Part shown: positions 5,658 through 11,988 of the stretch, in pieces
Layout: the number at the start of each line of letters is the position of its first letter
How positions within the stretch are numbered: position 1 is the stretch's first letter
From: DASZJY01 sp036260255
GTDB taxonomy: Bacteria; Actinomycetota; Acidimicrobiia; Acidimicrobiales; AC-14
Direction: 5' to 3'
NCBI GenBank assembly: GCA_036260255.1
Contig: DATAAF010000108.1
Span: 1-12,727, forward strand
Length of the DNA stretch: 12,727 nucleotides
The notes under the pieces: model-generated
Told to the model about the DNA's origin: nothing
Database searches by the model: none
What the model saw: only the letters and a program-made list of their open reading frames with translations
Translations under genes and position numbers: made by a program

Positions 5658-6887
5658 GTGGGCGACGACCGGCGAGTGGTGGTCACCGGAATGGGCGCGG
5701 TCACGCCGTTGGGCGACGACGTGCGACAGATGTGGGCGGCGATGGTCGCCGGACGATCGGGTGTCGGCCCGATCCGGTCGTTCGACGCGTCGGCCCTCCC
5801 CGTGCGCATCGCCGCCGAGGTGCGCCACTTCGAGGCCGCCGGCCACTTCGACGTGCGGGACGCCCGGCGGGTCGACCGCTTCGCCCAGCTCGGCATCGTC
5901 GCCGCCCGCCAGGCCCTGGCCCAGAGCGGGCTCCAGGTGGCCGAGCACCCCGACAGGGTGGGTGTGGTGTTCGGGTCGGGGCTGGGCGGGCTCAGCACCC
6001 TCGTCGACCAGGTGGGCGTGCTCACCGATCGAGGCCCGAGCCGGGTCAGCCCCTTCCTCGTGCCCATGATGATCCCGAACATGGCCGCCGGCCGGATCGC
6101 CATCGAGTCGGGCGCCACCGGGCCGACCTCGTGCCCGGTCACCGCCTGCGCCGCATCGGCGACGGCGATCGGCGAGGCCGTCGACCTCATCCGGCTGGGC
6201 CGGGCCGACGCCATCGTCGCCGGAGGCGCCGACGCCACCGTGGCGCCGATCTGCATCGCCGCCTTCGCCCAGATGAAGGCCCTGTCCTCGCGGAACGACG
6301 ACCCCGAGAGGGCGTCCCGGCCCTTCGACGCCGGCCGCGACGGCTTCGTGCTGGGCGAGGGAGGGGCCGCGCTGGTCCTCGAGGAGCGGGAGCATGCCCG
6401 AGCGCGGGGAGCGGACGTGCTGGCCGAGGTGGCGGGGTGGGGGGGCAGCTGCGACGCCCACCACCTCACCGCCCCCGACCCCCGCGGCGCCGGTGCCGCC
6501 GCCGCCATGCAGGCGGCGTTGGACGACGCCCGGGTGAGCGCCGGCGACGTCGGCTACCTCAACGCCCACGGCACGTCGACCCGGCTCAACGACCGCACCG
6601 AGGCGCTCGCCATCCGGGACGTCGTGGGCAGCGGCGTCGCCGTCTCGTCGACCAAGGGAGTGACCGGCCATCTGCTCGGCGCCGCAGGCGCGGTCGAGGC
6701 CATCGCCTGTGTGCAGGTCCTGGGCACGGGCCTGGTGCCGCCGACGGTGAACCTCGAGCAGCCCGACCCCGACTGCGGCCTCGACCTGGTGGCCGGCGAG
6801 GCACGCGAGGCGGACGTCGACGTGGCCCTGTCGAACAGCTTCGGCTTCGGCGGCCACAACGTCACGCTCGTCCTGCGACGAGCCTGA
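5658..6887 (+). CDS. fabF: Beta-ketoacyl-ACP synthase II-type ketosynthase (FabF-like)
   Basis: A 409-residue condensing enzyme, close to the usual FabF length. The complete KAS II active site is present: C164 in VTACAASATA (acyl acceptor), H304 in NAHGTSTRLND (303 region), K333 in STKGVTGHLLGA and H338 in the same block. The GFGGHN loop is at 396-401. The family condenses acyl-ACP with malonyl-ACP in fatty acid elongation. The GTG at 5658 is chosen because it places VVVTGMGAVTPLGD at the expected N-terminal position; a purine-rich GGAAGGATGG lies upstream, and the open frame further 5' has no family similarity. No acyl carrier protein, malonyl transferase or ketoreductase is adjacent, so it could be a housekeeping FabF or a specialised ketosynthase. 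It shares a control region with the divergent SDR gene, and its 3' end converges on a PadR gene. Confidence 0.93.
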   Translation: MGDDRRVVVTGMGAVTPLGDDVRQMWAAMVAGRSGVGPIRSFDASALPVRIAAEVRHFEAAGHFDVRDARRVDRFAQLGIVAARQALAQSGLQVAEHPDRVGVVFGSGLGGLSTLVDQVGVLTDRGPSRVSPFLVPMMIPNMAAGRIAIESGATGPTSCPVTACAASATAIGEAVDLIRLGRADAIVAGGADATVAPICIAAFAQMKALSSRNDDPERASRPFDAGRDGFVLGEGGAALVLEEREHARARGADVLAEVAGWGGSCDAHHLTAPDPRGAGAAAAMQAALDDARVSAGDVGYLNAHGTSTRLNDRTEALAIRDVVGSGVAVSSTKGVTGHLLGAAGAVEAIACVQVLGTGLVPPTVNLEQPDPDCGLDLVAGEAREADVDVALSNSFGFGGHNVTLVLRRA

Positions 6888-6888
6888 A

Positions 6889-6907
6889 CGCCCTCCCTCG
6901 AAGGGCG
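6889..6907. terminator. Candidate bidirectional terminator hairpin between ketosynthase and PadR genes
   Basis: CGCCCT (6889-6894) pairs with AGGGCG (6902-6907) around a 7-base loop, in the 26-bp gap between two converging stop codons. It has no T tract, as is common for terminators in very GC-rich actinobacteria. The stem is short, so confidence is moderate. Confidence 0.45.
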
Positions 6908-6913
6908 CGCGCC

Positions 6914-7414
6914 CTACTTCCGGCGGCGGCTCTTGCGGCCGAAGGCGATGACCCGTCGGCCCGCGGTGCCGGCGGCGGCCGGCCGGGGCGACTCCCCCGA
7001 CGCTCCGATGGGCTTCGCGCTCTTGCCCGGTGCGACGCCGTGGTTCTCCCCGGCCGGTGTGGATCCCACCCGGGTCACCCGGCGGTAGCGGGCCCGGTAG
7101 TCGTCGATGCGGCTGCTGAGGCGATCGAGGCCTTCGGCGAACTCGGCCAACACCGCCCAGCCCTCCTCGGTGAGCTCATAGGTGCGCCGAGCGGGGCCGG
7201 CGGCAGAGGCGTCCCAGGCGGAGACGACCCATCCCGCCTCCTCCAGCCGTCGCAGGGTCTGGTACAGCGGGCCCGGACCGCCCCAGTCGAACCCGAACGG
7301 CTTCAGCCGCTCCACGAGGTCGTACCCGTGCCCCGGACGCTCGGCCAGCAGCAGGAGGAGGCATGGTCGGAGGAGGGCCCGGGGGTGAGACGGGTCGTCC
7401 TCGAGTCGTGCCAT
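6914..7414 (-). CDS. PadR-family transcriptional regulator with basic C-terminal extension
   Basis: A 166-residue regulator. The PadR winged-helix domain spans about 12-115. It has LLRPCLLLLLAERPGHGYDL (14-33), GPLYQTLRRLEEAGWVVS in the recognition helix and wing (48-65), and the GPARRTYELTEEG wing end (73-85). A short dimerisation helix follows (EFAEGLDRLSSRIDDYRARY). The last ~50 residues are low-complexity Gly/Ala/Pro/Ser ending in the strongly basic GRKSRRRK, which is not part of a usual PadR. The ATG at 7414 is chosen because GGAGGG (complement of 7422-7427) sits seven bases upstream; an upstream in-frame start would add unrelated residues. It diverges from a second PadR gene that is clearly paralogous. 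Ligand and targets are unknown. PadR proteins commonly repress a neighbouring gene and themselves. Confidence 0.88.
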   Translation of the reverse strand: MARLEDDPSHPRALLRPCLLLLLAERPGHGYDLVERLKPFGFDWGGPGPLYQTLRRLEEAGWVVSAWDASAAGPARRTYELTEEGWAVLAEFAEGLDRLSSRIDDYRARYRRVTRVGSTPAGENHGVAPGKSAKPIGASGESPRPAAAGTAGRRVIAFGRKSRRRK

Positions 7415-7460
7415 TCGTCCGCCCTCCGCCGCGCCGGAACGTTCAGTAGATGCTGCGAGT

Positions 7461-7466
7461 CTATAG
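7461..7466 (-). promoter_or_regulatory. Possible -10 region (CTATAG) for the minus-strand PadR gene
   Basis: An AT-rich island containing CTATAG stands out in the GC-rich intergenic region, giving TATAGA on the minus strand about 45 bases upstream of the PadR ATG at 7414. No good -35 is seen at normal spacing, and because the core is palindromic the direction is uncertain. Confidence 0.3.
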
Positions 7467-7522
7467 CACCTTTCCACTCAGCGAGAGGGCACAATGGTGG
7501 GCGCCACAAGCAGCCGGGGTCC

Positions 7523-7551
7523 TTGACCTGGCCCCAGGGACCAGGTTCTAC
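7523..7551 (+). promoter_or_regulatory. Candidate promoter of the plus-strand PadR gene
   Basis: TTGACC (7523-7528) matches the -35 consensus well. Seventeen bases later TTCTAC (7546-7551) is a weak -10. The gene's AGGAGG and ATG follow at 7565-7577. The spacer and both hexamer edges are covered by the 21-bp palindrome, so a protein bound there would block RNA polymerase. Confidence 0.45.
7526..7546. promoter_or_regulatory. 21-bp palindromic operator candidate
   Basis: ACCTGG at 7526-7531 and CCAGGT at 7541-7546 are reverse complements. The interior CCC (7533-7535) and GGG (7537-7539) also pair around a central A, so nine of ten base-pair positions are symmetric. It lies between the -35 and -10 of the plus-strand PadR gene, the classic place for an autorepressor site. 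It does not look like the ATGT-N8-ACAT type described for some PadR proteins, so the binding protein is uncertain. Confidence 0.6.
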
Positions 7552-7574
7552 CGTCGGGTGGTCGAGGAGGAGCC

Positions 7575-7982
7575 ATGGGTGAGACGGAAGAGCAGCTTCG
7601 CCATCCCGGAGTCCTCGTCGGCCCACTGCTGCTGCTCCTCCTCGGCGAGGAGCCGGGGCACGGCTACGACCTGATCGAGCGGCTGCGCCTGCTCGGCTTC
7701 GAGCACCGGGCCGGCTCGCTCTACCGGGAGCTCCGCCGCCTGGAGGAGGCCGGCCTGGTGGCGTCCTACTGGGAGGCGTCCCAGACCCGAGGTCCCGCCC
7801 GCCGCGTCTACGAGCTCACCCTCGAGGGCAGGCGGGCCCTGCGGGCGTGCGCCGCCAGCGCCGAGGACCTCTCCCGCACGCTCTCCGACTACGTCGAGCG
7901 CTGCGCCGTCGTGTCCCGTCCCGGACGCCCCCGGGGCCGCCGGGCGGCGCGGCTGGCGGACCTGCCACCTGTGCGGACCTGA
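7575..7982 (+). CDS. PadR-family transcriptional regulator
   Basis: A 135-residue PadR protein. The winged-helix domain covers roughly 12-85, with GPLLLLLLGEEPGHGYDLIE (16-35), the recognition segment GSLYRELRRLEEAGLVASYW (47-66) and wing GPARRVYELTLEG (73-85). A helical segment (about 88-112) probably mediates dimerisation, and an Arg/Pro-rich tail follows. AGGAGG at 7565-7570 sits four bases before the ATG, so the start is secure. The protein shares the GHGYDL, LRRLEEAG and GPARR-YEL blocks with the divergent PadR next to it, and the two look like an inverted duplication. The 21-bp palindrome in its promoter suggests autoregulation. Downstream, 18 bp separate it from the converging ferritin-like gene. 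Target genes and inducer are unknown. Confidence 0.9.
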   Translation: MGETEEQLRHPGVLVGPLLLLLLGEEPGHGYDLIERLRLLGFEHRAGSLYRELRRLEEAGLVASYWEASQTRGPARRVYELTLEGRRALRACAASAEDLSRTLSDYVERCAVVSRPGRPRGRRAARLADLPPVRT

Positions 7983-8000
7983 CGGCGCCGACGAGGTCCG

Positions 8001-8438
8001 CTACTCGGTCTCGCTCAGCGCCATCAGCACCCGGTCGACCTGCTCCTGTTTGCGCAGGATGACGTGCTCCATAAGGTGCTCGAGGGCCTCCGAGCGGGCC
8101 TCCTGGCCGGTGGCGGGGATCACCGAGTGGAGAGCTTCCAGCGTCTCGTCCTCGCAGTCGACCAGGATGCGCCCGATCTTGGCGGCGTCGTCGCTCCACC
8201 GGATCGGCGCCACCTCGGTGGGCGGCTGACCGCCCAGCGCCACCACCTTCTCGACCAGGCGGCGGGCGTCGTCGAGCTCGGCACCGGCCCATTCCCGGCA
8301 CAGGTCGGAGAAGGCGATCTGGTCGAGGCCCCTCGCCGACCCGGCGGCCATGGCGTAGAGCAGCGCCGAGCGGTACTGCAGCCGCAGGGCGTTCTTGAGC
8401 AGGTCGATGACCGCTCCGGTGTCCATCTGCTCGCTCAT
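8001..8438 (-). CDS. Ferritin-like four-helix protein with degenerate diiron site
   Basis: A 145-residue, nearly all-helical protein that I read as ferritin-like by pattern. Helix 1 is AVIDLLKNALRLQYRSALLY, helix 2 DLCREWAGAELDDARRLVEK, a long crossover follows, then helix 3 (about 92-107) and helix 4 ALEHLMEHVILRKQEQVDRV. Aligned by eye with bacterioferritin, the helix 1 Glu ligand is Q21, the helix 2 E-x-x-H pair is E54-x-x-D57, and the helix 4 E-x-x-H pair becomes Q131/V134. Most metal ligands are therefore replaced. It is unlikely to be an ordinary ferroxidase; it could be a structural or binding protein. The ATG at 8438 has no Shine-Dalgarno but a TAGTTT seven bases before it, suggesting leaderless translation. 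It diverges from the histidine kinase gene. The fold call is inference from the helix pattern, and another helical-bundle family is possible. Confidence 0.7.
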   Translation of the reverse strand: MSEQMDTGAVIDLLKNALRLQYRSALLYAMAAGSARGLDQIAFSDLCREWAGAELDDARRLVEKVVALGGQPPTEVAPIRWSDDAAKIGRILVDCEDETLEALHSVIPATGQEARSEALEHLMEHVILRKQEQVDRVLMALSETE

Positions 8439-8445
8439 CGGGCGA

Positions 8446-8451
8446 AAACTA
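8446..8451 (-). promoter_or_regulatory. Candidate -10 (TAGTTT) for a leaderless ferritin-like transcript
   Basis: On the minus strand TAGTTT fits TANNNT and ends seven bases before the ATG at 8438. No Shine-Dalgarno sequence lies between them, so transcription would start at or one base from the start codon. No clear -35 was found. Confidence 0.45.
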
Positions 8452-8530
8452 GTGGCCGGCGGGAACCTCACCCGCGCGGTGGAGAGGCGCGCTCCGCCCT
8501 GCGGCGGTTCCCCGCGAGCCGACGTTCCCG

Positions 8531-8536
8531 TACCTT
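8531..8536 (+). promoter_or_regulatory. Candidate -10 (TACCTT) for a leaderless histidine kinase transcript
   Basis: TACCTT fits TANNNT and ends six bases before the GTG at 8543. The only Shine-Dalgarno-like bases (GAGG) are one base from the start codon, too close to work normally. Both facts favour leaderless initiation. The -35 position holds only TTCCCC (8508-8513). Confidence 0.45.
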
Positions 8537-8542
8537 CGAGGC

Positions 8543-9703
8543 GTGAGCGAGCGGTGGCGCCGGGCCGACCCGTTCGTCGTCGACGGCCTCCTGGCCCTGT
8601 TCTGCGCGGTCGTGACCATCGCGACGGTCGTCGCCGTCGAGCCGAACGACGGGCCCGACCTCGACGCCGTCGGGGTGGTCCTGCTCCTCGGCCAGACGCT
8701 GCCGGTCGCCTGGCGCCGGCGCCGGCCGGTGCTGGCGTGGGCCGTGTGCGGCCTGGCGGCGACGATTTGGGGGGTCGCCGAGTTCCCCGACACCGTCCTC
8801 GACCTCGGTCCCCTCATCGTCGTCTTCAGCGTCGCCGCCCACTGCCGGCGCCGGACGGCCACCGTGCTGGGGGTGGCGACGGCCGCCGTCATCGGCCTCG
8901 CCCTGCTCGCCGCCGGGGACGCCAGCGCCGCCGACGTCTCGTTCAACTTCCTCGTCTTCGGCGTGGCGTGGGCTCTCGGGGAGAACCAACGCACCCGCCG
9001 GGCGTACACCGCCGAGCTGGAGGAGAAGGCCGCCCGCCTCGAGCGGTCACAGGCCGAGCAGGCGGAGCGGGCGGCGGCCCAGGAACGGTCGCGCATCGCG
9101 CGCGAGCTGCACGACGTGGTCGCCCACCACGTGAGCATGATGGTCGTGCAGGCGGAGGGCGGCGCCAGCGTGCTCGAGGCGTCCCCCGAGCAGGCCGCCC
9201 AGGCCTTCGACGCCATCGGCGCGGCCGGGCGGCAGGCAATGGCGGAGATGCGCCGGGTCCTGGGCGTCCTGCGGGACGGAGGCGACGGCGCCGCCGGGCG
9301 GTCGCCGCAGCCCGGCCTGGAGGCGGTGGTCGAGCTGGTCGAGGGCGTGCGCCGCGCCGGGCTCCCCGTGGAGCTACGGGTCGAGGGACGGCCCCGGCCG
9401 CTGCCCGCCGGCCTCGACCTCTCCGCCTACCGCATCGTGCAGGAGGCGCTGACCAACGCCCTCCGCCACGCTCGGGCCGGACAGGCGACCGTCACCGTCC
9501 TCTACGCGGAGGAGCACCTCGAGCTCGAGGTGGCCGACGACGGGCAGGGCCCTCCGGCGGACCTGGCCGGCGGCACGCCGGCCAACGGCCACGGGCTGGT
9601 CGGCATGCGCGAGCGGGTCGCCCTGTTCGGCGGGGAGCTCAGCGTCGGGGACCGCGAAGGCGGAGGCTTCGCGGTGGTCGCCCACCTCCCCACCAGGCCA
9701 TGA
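8543..9703 (+). CDS. NarL-type (HisKA_3) sensor histidine kinase, membrane-integrated
   Basis: A 386-residue kinase. The N-terminal part has about five or six hydrophobic helices (near 11-33, 43-57, 63-80, 88-100, 105-123 and 134-147) with short loops and no sizeable extracellular domain, so sensing is likely within the membrane or through a partner. A coiled-coil linker (about 155-182) leads to the HisKA_3 dimerisation helix with the phospho-accepting H190 in RIARELHDVVAHHVSMM. The HATPase domain has the N box around N305 (EALTNALRHA), the G1 box ADDGQG (331-336) and the G2 box GHGLVGMRERV (349-359). It autophosphorylates and passes phosphate to the response regulator whose ATG overlaps its stop by ATGA. 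The stimulus is unknown. The GTG start at 8543 is supported by the -10-like element and by the lack of a later good start before the first membrane helix. Confidence 0.92.
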   Translation: MSERWRRADPFVVDGLLALFCAVVTIATVVAVEPNDGPDLDAVGVVLLLGQTLPVAWRRRRPVLAWAVCGLAATIWGVAEFPDTVLDLGPLIVVFSVAAHCRRRTATVLGVATAAVIGLALLAAGDASAADVSFNFLVFGVAWALGENQRTRRAYTAELEEKAARLERSQAEQAERAAAQERSRIARELHDVVAHHVSMMVVQAEGGASVLEASPEQAAQAFDAIGAAGRQAMAEMRRVLGVLRDGGDGAAGRSPQPGLEAVVELVEGVRRAGLPVELRVEGRPRPLPAGLDLSAYRIVQEALTNALRHARAGQATVTVLYAEEHLELEVADDGQGPPADLAGGTPANGHGLVGMRERVALFGGELSVGDREGGGFAVVAHLPTRP

Positions 9704-10386
9704 CGCGGGCGGCATCGACCGAGCCCATCCGCGTGCTCGTGGCCGACGACCAGGCCCTGGTGCGGGCGGGCTTCCGGATGATCCTCGACGCCCACCGCGA
9801 CATCTCCGTCGTGGCCGAGGCGGGCACCGGGCGGGAGGCGGTGGACACGGCCACCAGGGTGCGGCCCGACGTCACCCTCATGGACATCCGCATGCCCGAG
9901 ATGGACGGCCTGGAGGCCACGCGCCGCCTGGCCGGGCCGGGTGTCGAGACGCCCCTGCGGGTGCTCGTGCTGACCACCTTCGACCTCGACGAGTACGTCT
10001 ACGACGCCCTCCAGGCCGGGGCCAGCGGCTTCCTCTTGAAAGACGTCGGCCGGGACGAGCTCGTGCAGGCGGTGCGGGTGGTCGCCGCCGGCGACGCCCT
10101 GCTGGCGCCGGCGGTGACCCGGCGCCTGATCGCCGAGTTCGCCCGCCAACGCCCGGCGGCGCCGATGGCCCCCGCTCAGCTCGACTCGCTCACCAGCCGC
10201 GAGCGGGACGTCCTCGAGCTGGTGGCCCGCGGCCTGTCCAACGCCGAGATCGCCGAGGCCCTGGTGGTGGGCGAGGCGACGGTGAAGTCGCACGTCGCCC
10301 ACATCCTCATGAAGCTGCACCTGCGGGACCGCATCCAGGCGGTCATCCTCGCCTACGAGGTCGGGCTCGTCCGCCCCCGGTCCTGA
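9700..10386 (+). CDS. NarL/FixJ-family response regulator
   Basis: A 228-residue DNA-binding response regulator. The receiver domain (about 10-125) has the acidic pocket D16-D17, phosphorylation site D62 in TLMDIRMPEMDG, T92/T93 in LTTFD, and K114 in FLLKDV. The LuxR-type helix-turn-helix (about 164-224) contains LTSRERDVLELVARGLSNAEIA and the recognition segment VGEATVKSHVAHILMKL. It is translated from an ATG overlapping the kinase TGA by four bases, so the pair is co-expressed and almost certainly cognate. Targets are unknown; the divergent ferritin-like gene and its own operon are the nearest candidates. The final 34 bp overlap the 3' end of the opposing epimerase gene. Confidence 0.94.
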   Translation: MTRAASTEPIRVLVADDQALVRAGFRMILDAHRDISVVAEAGTGREAVDTATRVRPDVTLMDIRMPEMDGLEATRRLAGPGVETPLRVLVLTTFDLDEYVYDALQAGASGFLLKDVGRDELVQAVRVVAAGDALLAPAVTRRLIAEFARQRPAAPMAPAQLDSLTSRERDVLELVARGLSNAEIAEALVVGEATVKSHVAHILMKLHLRDRIQAVILAYEVGLVRPRS

Positions 10387-11318
10387 CCGGCGCCGCCGCC
10401 GGCGAAGTAGGCGACGGTCCGGGCCAGACCCTCCGCCAGGCTCACCTTGGGCTCGTAGCCGAGATGCCGGCGGGCCGCCGAGATGTCGGCGCTGGAATGG
10501 CGGATGTCGCCGGGCCGCGGCTCTACGTGCACGGGGTGCGGCTCGACGCCCAGGATCCCCCCGAGCACATCGAGCATCTCGAGCAGGGTCACCTCCCGGA
10601 GACCACCGATGTTGTAGACGTTGCCGCGACAGAGCTCCTCGGGGGCGGCCGCCGCCGACATGTTCACCGCCACCACGTCGTCCACGTAGGCGAACGCCCG
10701 ACTCTGGCGCCCGTCGCCGTGCACCGTGGGCGACCGGCCGTGGGCGAGGGCATCGATGAAAAGGGGGATCACCGCGGCGTACGCCGAGTCGGGACGCTGG
10801 CGGGGGCCGAACACGTTGAAGTAGCGGAGCGAGACGGTGCTCAACCCGTACAGCTCGGCGAACACGGTGCAGTACAGCTCCCCCGCCAGCTTGGTGACGG
10901 CGTACGGCGACCGGGGGTGCACCGGCGCGGACTCCGGCGTGGGCCGCTGCTTCGCCCCTCCGTACACGCTGCTCGAGGAGGCGTAGACGACGCGCCGCAC
11001 CCCCGCGTCGAGCGACGCCTTGAGGACGGTGAGCGTGCCGTGGGTGTTGGCCCGGTCCGTCTCCAGCGGGTACTCCACCGAGCGCAGCACGGCCCGGTGG
11101 GCGGCGTGGTGGAACACGACCTGGGCGCCCGCCACCGCCTTGGCGACGGCGGCCTCGTCGGCAACGTCGCCAACCACCAGGTCCGCCCCGGCGGGGACGT
11201 TGTCGGCGTAGCCGGTGGAGAGGTCGTCGAGGACGCAGACCGAGTGGCCGGCGGCGAGCAGGGCGTCCGCCAGGTTCGAGCCGATGAACCCGGCGCCGCC
11301 GGTGACCAGAGCCCTCAC
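10353..11318 (-). CDS. GalE-like NDP-sugar epimerase (extended SDR)
   Basis: A 321-residue extended SDR close to UDP-glucose/UDP-N-acetylglucosamine 4-epimerases. The NAD-binding motif GGAGFIGS is at 7-14, with DDLSTG following the second strand (31-36). HHAAHRAVLRSVEYP is at 70-84, the catalytic Ser lies in YASSSSVYG (112-120), the Y139-x-x-x-K143 pair is in SPYAVTK, and the sugar-binding YFNVFGPRQRPDSAYAAVIP is at 166-185. The reaction is inversion of a sugar hydroxyl through a 4-keto intermediate, feeding cell-surface glycan synthesis; the exact nucleotide sugar cannot be read. The GTG at 11318 gives a normal N-terminus, with no clear Shine-Dalgarno. The Gly-rich end AYFAGGGAGQDRGRTSPTS looks disordered and lies partly over the opposing response regulator. 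It diverges from cysC. Confidence 0.9.
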   Translation of the reverse strand: MRALVTGGAGFIGSNLADALLAAGHSVCVLDDLSTGYADNVPAGADLVVGDVADEAAVAKAVAGAQVVFHHAAHRAVLRSVEYPLETDRANTHGTLTVLKASLDAGVRRVVYASSSSVYGGAKQRPTPESAPVHPRSPYAVTKLAGELYCTVFAELYGLSTVSLRYFNVFGPRQRPDSAYAAVIPLFIDALAHGRSPTVHGDGRQSRAFAYVDDVVAVNMSAAAAPEELCRGNVYNIGGLREVTLLEMLDVLGGILGVEPHPVHVEPRPGDIRHSSADISAARRHLGYEPKVSLAEGLARTVAYFAGGGAGQDRGRTSPTS

Positions 11319-11359
11319 CGCCCGAGTCTCGCACGCCGAGATGACCGCCCGGGCACCGG

Positions 11360-11365
11360 TAGAAT
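11360..11365 (+). promoter_or_regulatory. Candidate -10 (TAGAAT) of the cysC-cysD operon
   Basis: TAGAAT is close to the TATAAT consensus and is one of very few AT-rich hexamers in the 91-bp gap between the divergent epimerase and cysC starts. It predicts a transcript beginning near 11372 with a ~40-base leader before the cysC ATG. No strong -35 is visible at standard spacing. Confidence 0.5.
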
Positions 11366-11376
11366 GCTGCTCACCC

Positions 11377-11389
11377 GCCCGGACCGGGC
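11377..11389. promoter_or_regulatory. 13-bp perfect palindrome in the cysC leader
   Basis: GCCCGGACCGGGC is perfectly symmetric about its central A. It lies just downstream of the predicted transcription start and upstream of the cysC ribosome site. It could be an operator for a sulfur regulator, but in DNA this GC-rich short symmetric words arise easily by chance. Confidence 0.3.
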
Positions 11390-11409
11390 CGGGAGGGGGA
11401 GTCGCGAGG

Positions 11410-11988
11410 ATGGCGAACACGACGAACGAGCTGCGGTCCCTCGACGCCGACCTCTCGCGCCTGGAGCAGGGCCTCACCATCTGGCTCACCGGCCTGCCCT
11501 CCTCGGGCAAGACGACCATCGCCGCCGCCCTCCACGCCCGCCTTCGCAAGGCGGGGCTGCGCACCGAGCTGCTCGACGGCGACCTCGTGCGCACGTACCT
11601 CACGAGGGACCTCAGCTTCTCCCGCGAGGACCGGATCGAGAACATCCGCCGCGTCGGCTTCGTCGCCCACCTCCTGAGCCGCAATGGTGTGGTCGCCGTC
11701 TGCGCCCTGATCTCCCCCTACCGCCAGGCGCGCGACGAGGTGCGGGCGCTGCACGGCCCCCGGTTCTTCGAGGTCCACGTCTCGACCCCGTCGGCGGTGT
11801 GCGCCACCCGCGACGTGAAGGGCCTCTACGCCAAGCAGCGGGCCGGCGAGCTGTCCGGCCTCACGGGCGTCGACGACCCCTACGAACCGCCGCTGTCCCC
11901 GGAATGGGTGATCCCCGCCCACCTCCAGTCCGTCGAGGAGTCGGTCGACGACCTCTGGCGGGCGCTGGTCGGCAGGGCCCCGCAGTGA
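11410..11988 (+). CDS. cysC: Adenylylsulfate (APS) kinase
   Basis: A 192-residue APS kinase of normal single-domain length. The P-loop is GLPSSGKT (28-35). The DGDLVR segment (56-61) and FSREDRIENIRR (70-81) form the APS-binding region. ISPYRQARD (101-109) contains the conserved Ser S102. The lid block RDVKGLYAKQRAGELSGLTG spans 134-153, with DDPYEPP after it. It phosphorylates APS at the 3' position to make PAPS, used for sulfate assimilation or by sulfotransferases. The ATG at 11410 is in a purine-rich leader (GGGAGGGGGAG then GAGG), and the longer open frame upstream would cross the divergent promoter. cysD begins at a GTG overlapping its TGA by four bases, so the two are translationally coupled. 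Here the kinase is separate rather than fused to CysN. Confidence 0.94.
   Translation: MANTTNELRSLDADLSRLEQGLTIWLTGLPSSGKTTIAAALHARLRKAGLRTELLDGDLVRTYLTRDLSFSREDRIENIRRVGFVAHLLSRNGVVAVCALISPYRQARDEVRALHGPRFFEVHVSTPSAVCATRDVKGLYAKQRAGELSGLTGVDDPYEPPLSPEWVIPAHLQSVEESVDDLWRALVGRAPQ

Noticed and set aside
8439..8471. Upstream GTG at 8471 for the ferritin-like protein
   Set aside because: No ribosome site, the added residues do not resemble a helix 1 extension, and the TAGTTT element would fall inside the coding region.
11347..11354. GCCCGGGC palindrome near the cysC promoter
   Set aside because: An 8-bp GC-only palindrome is expected often by chance at this base composition.
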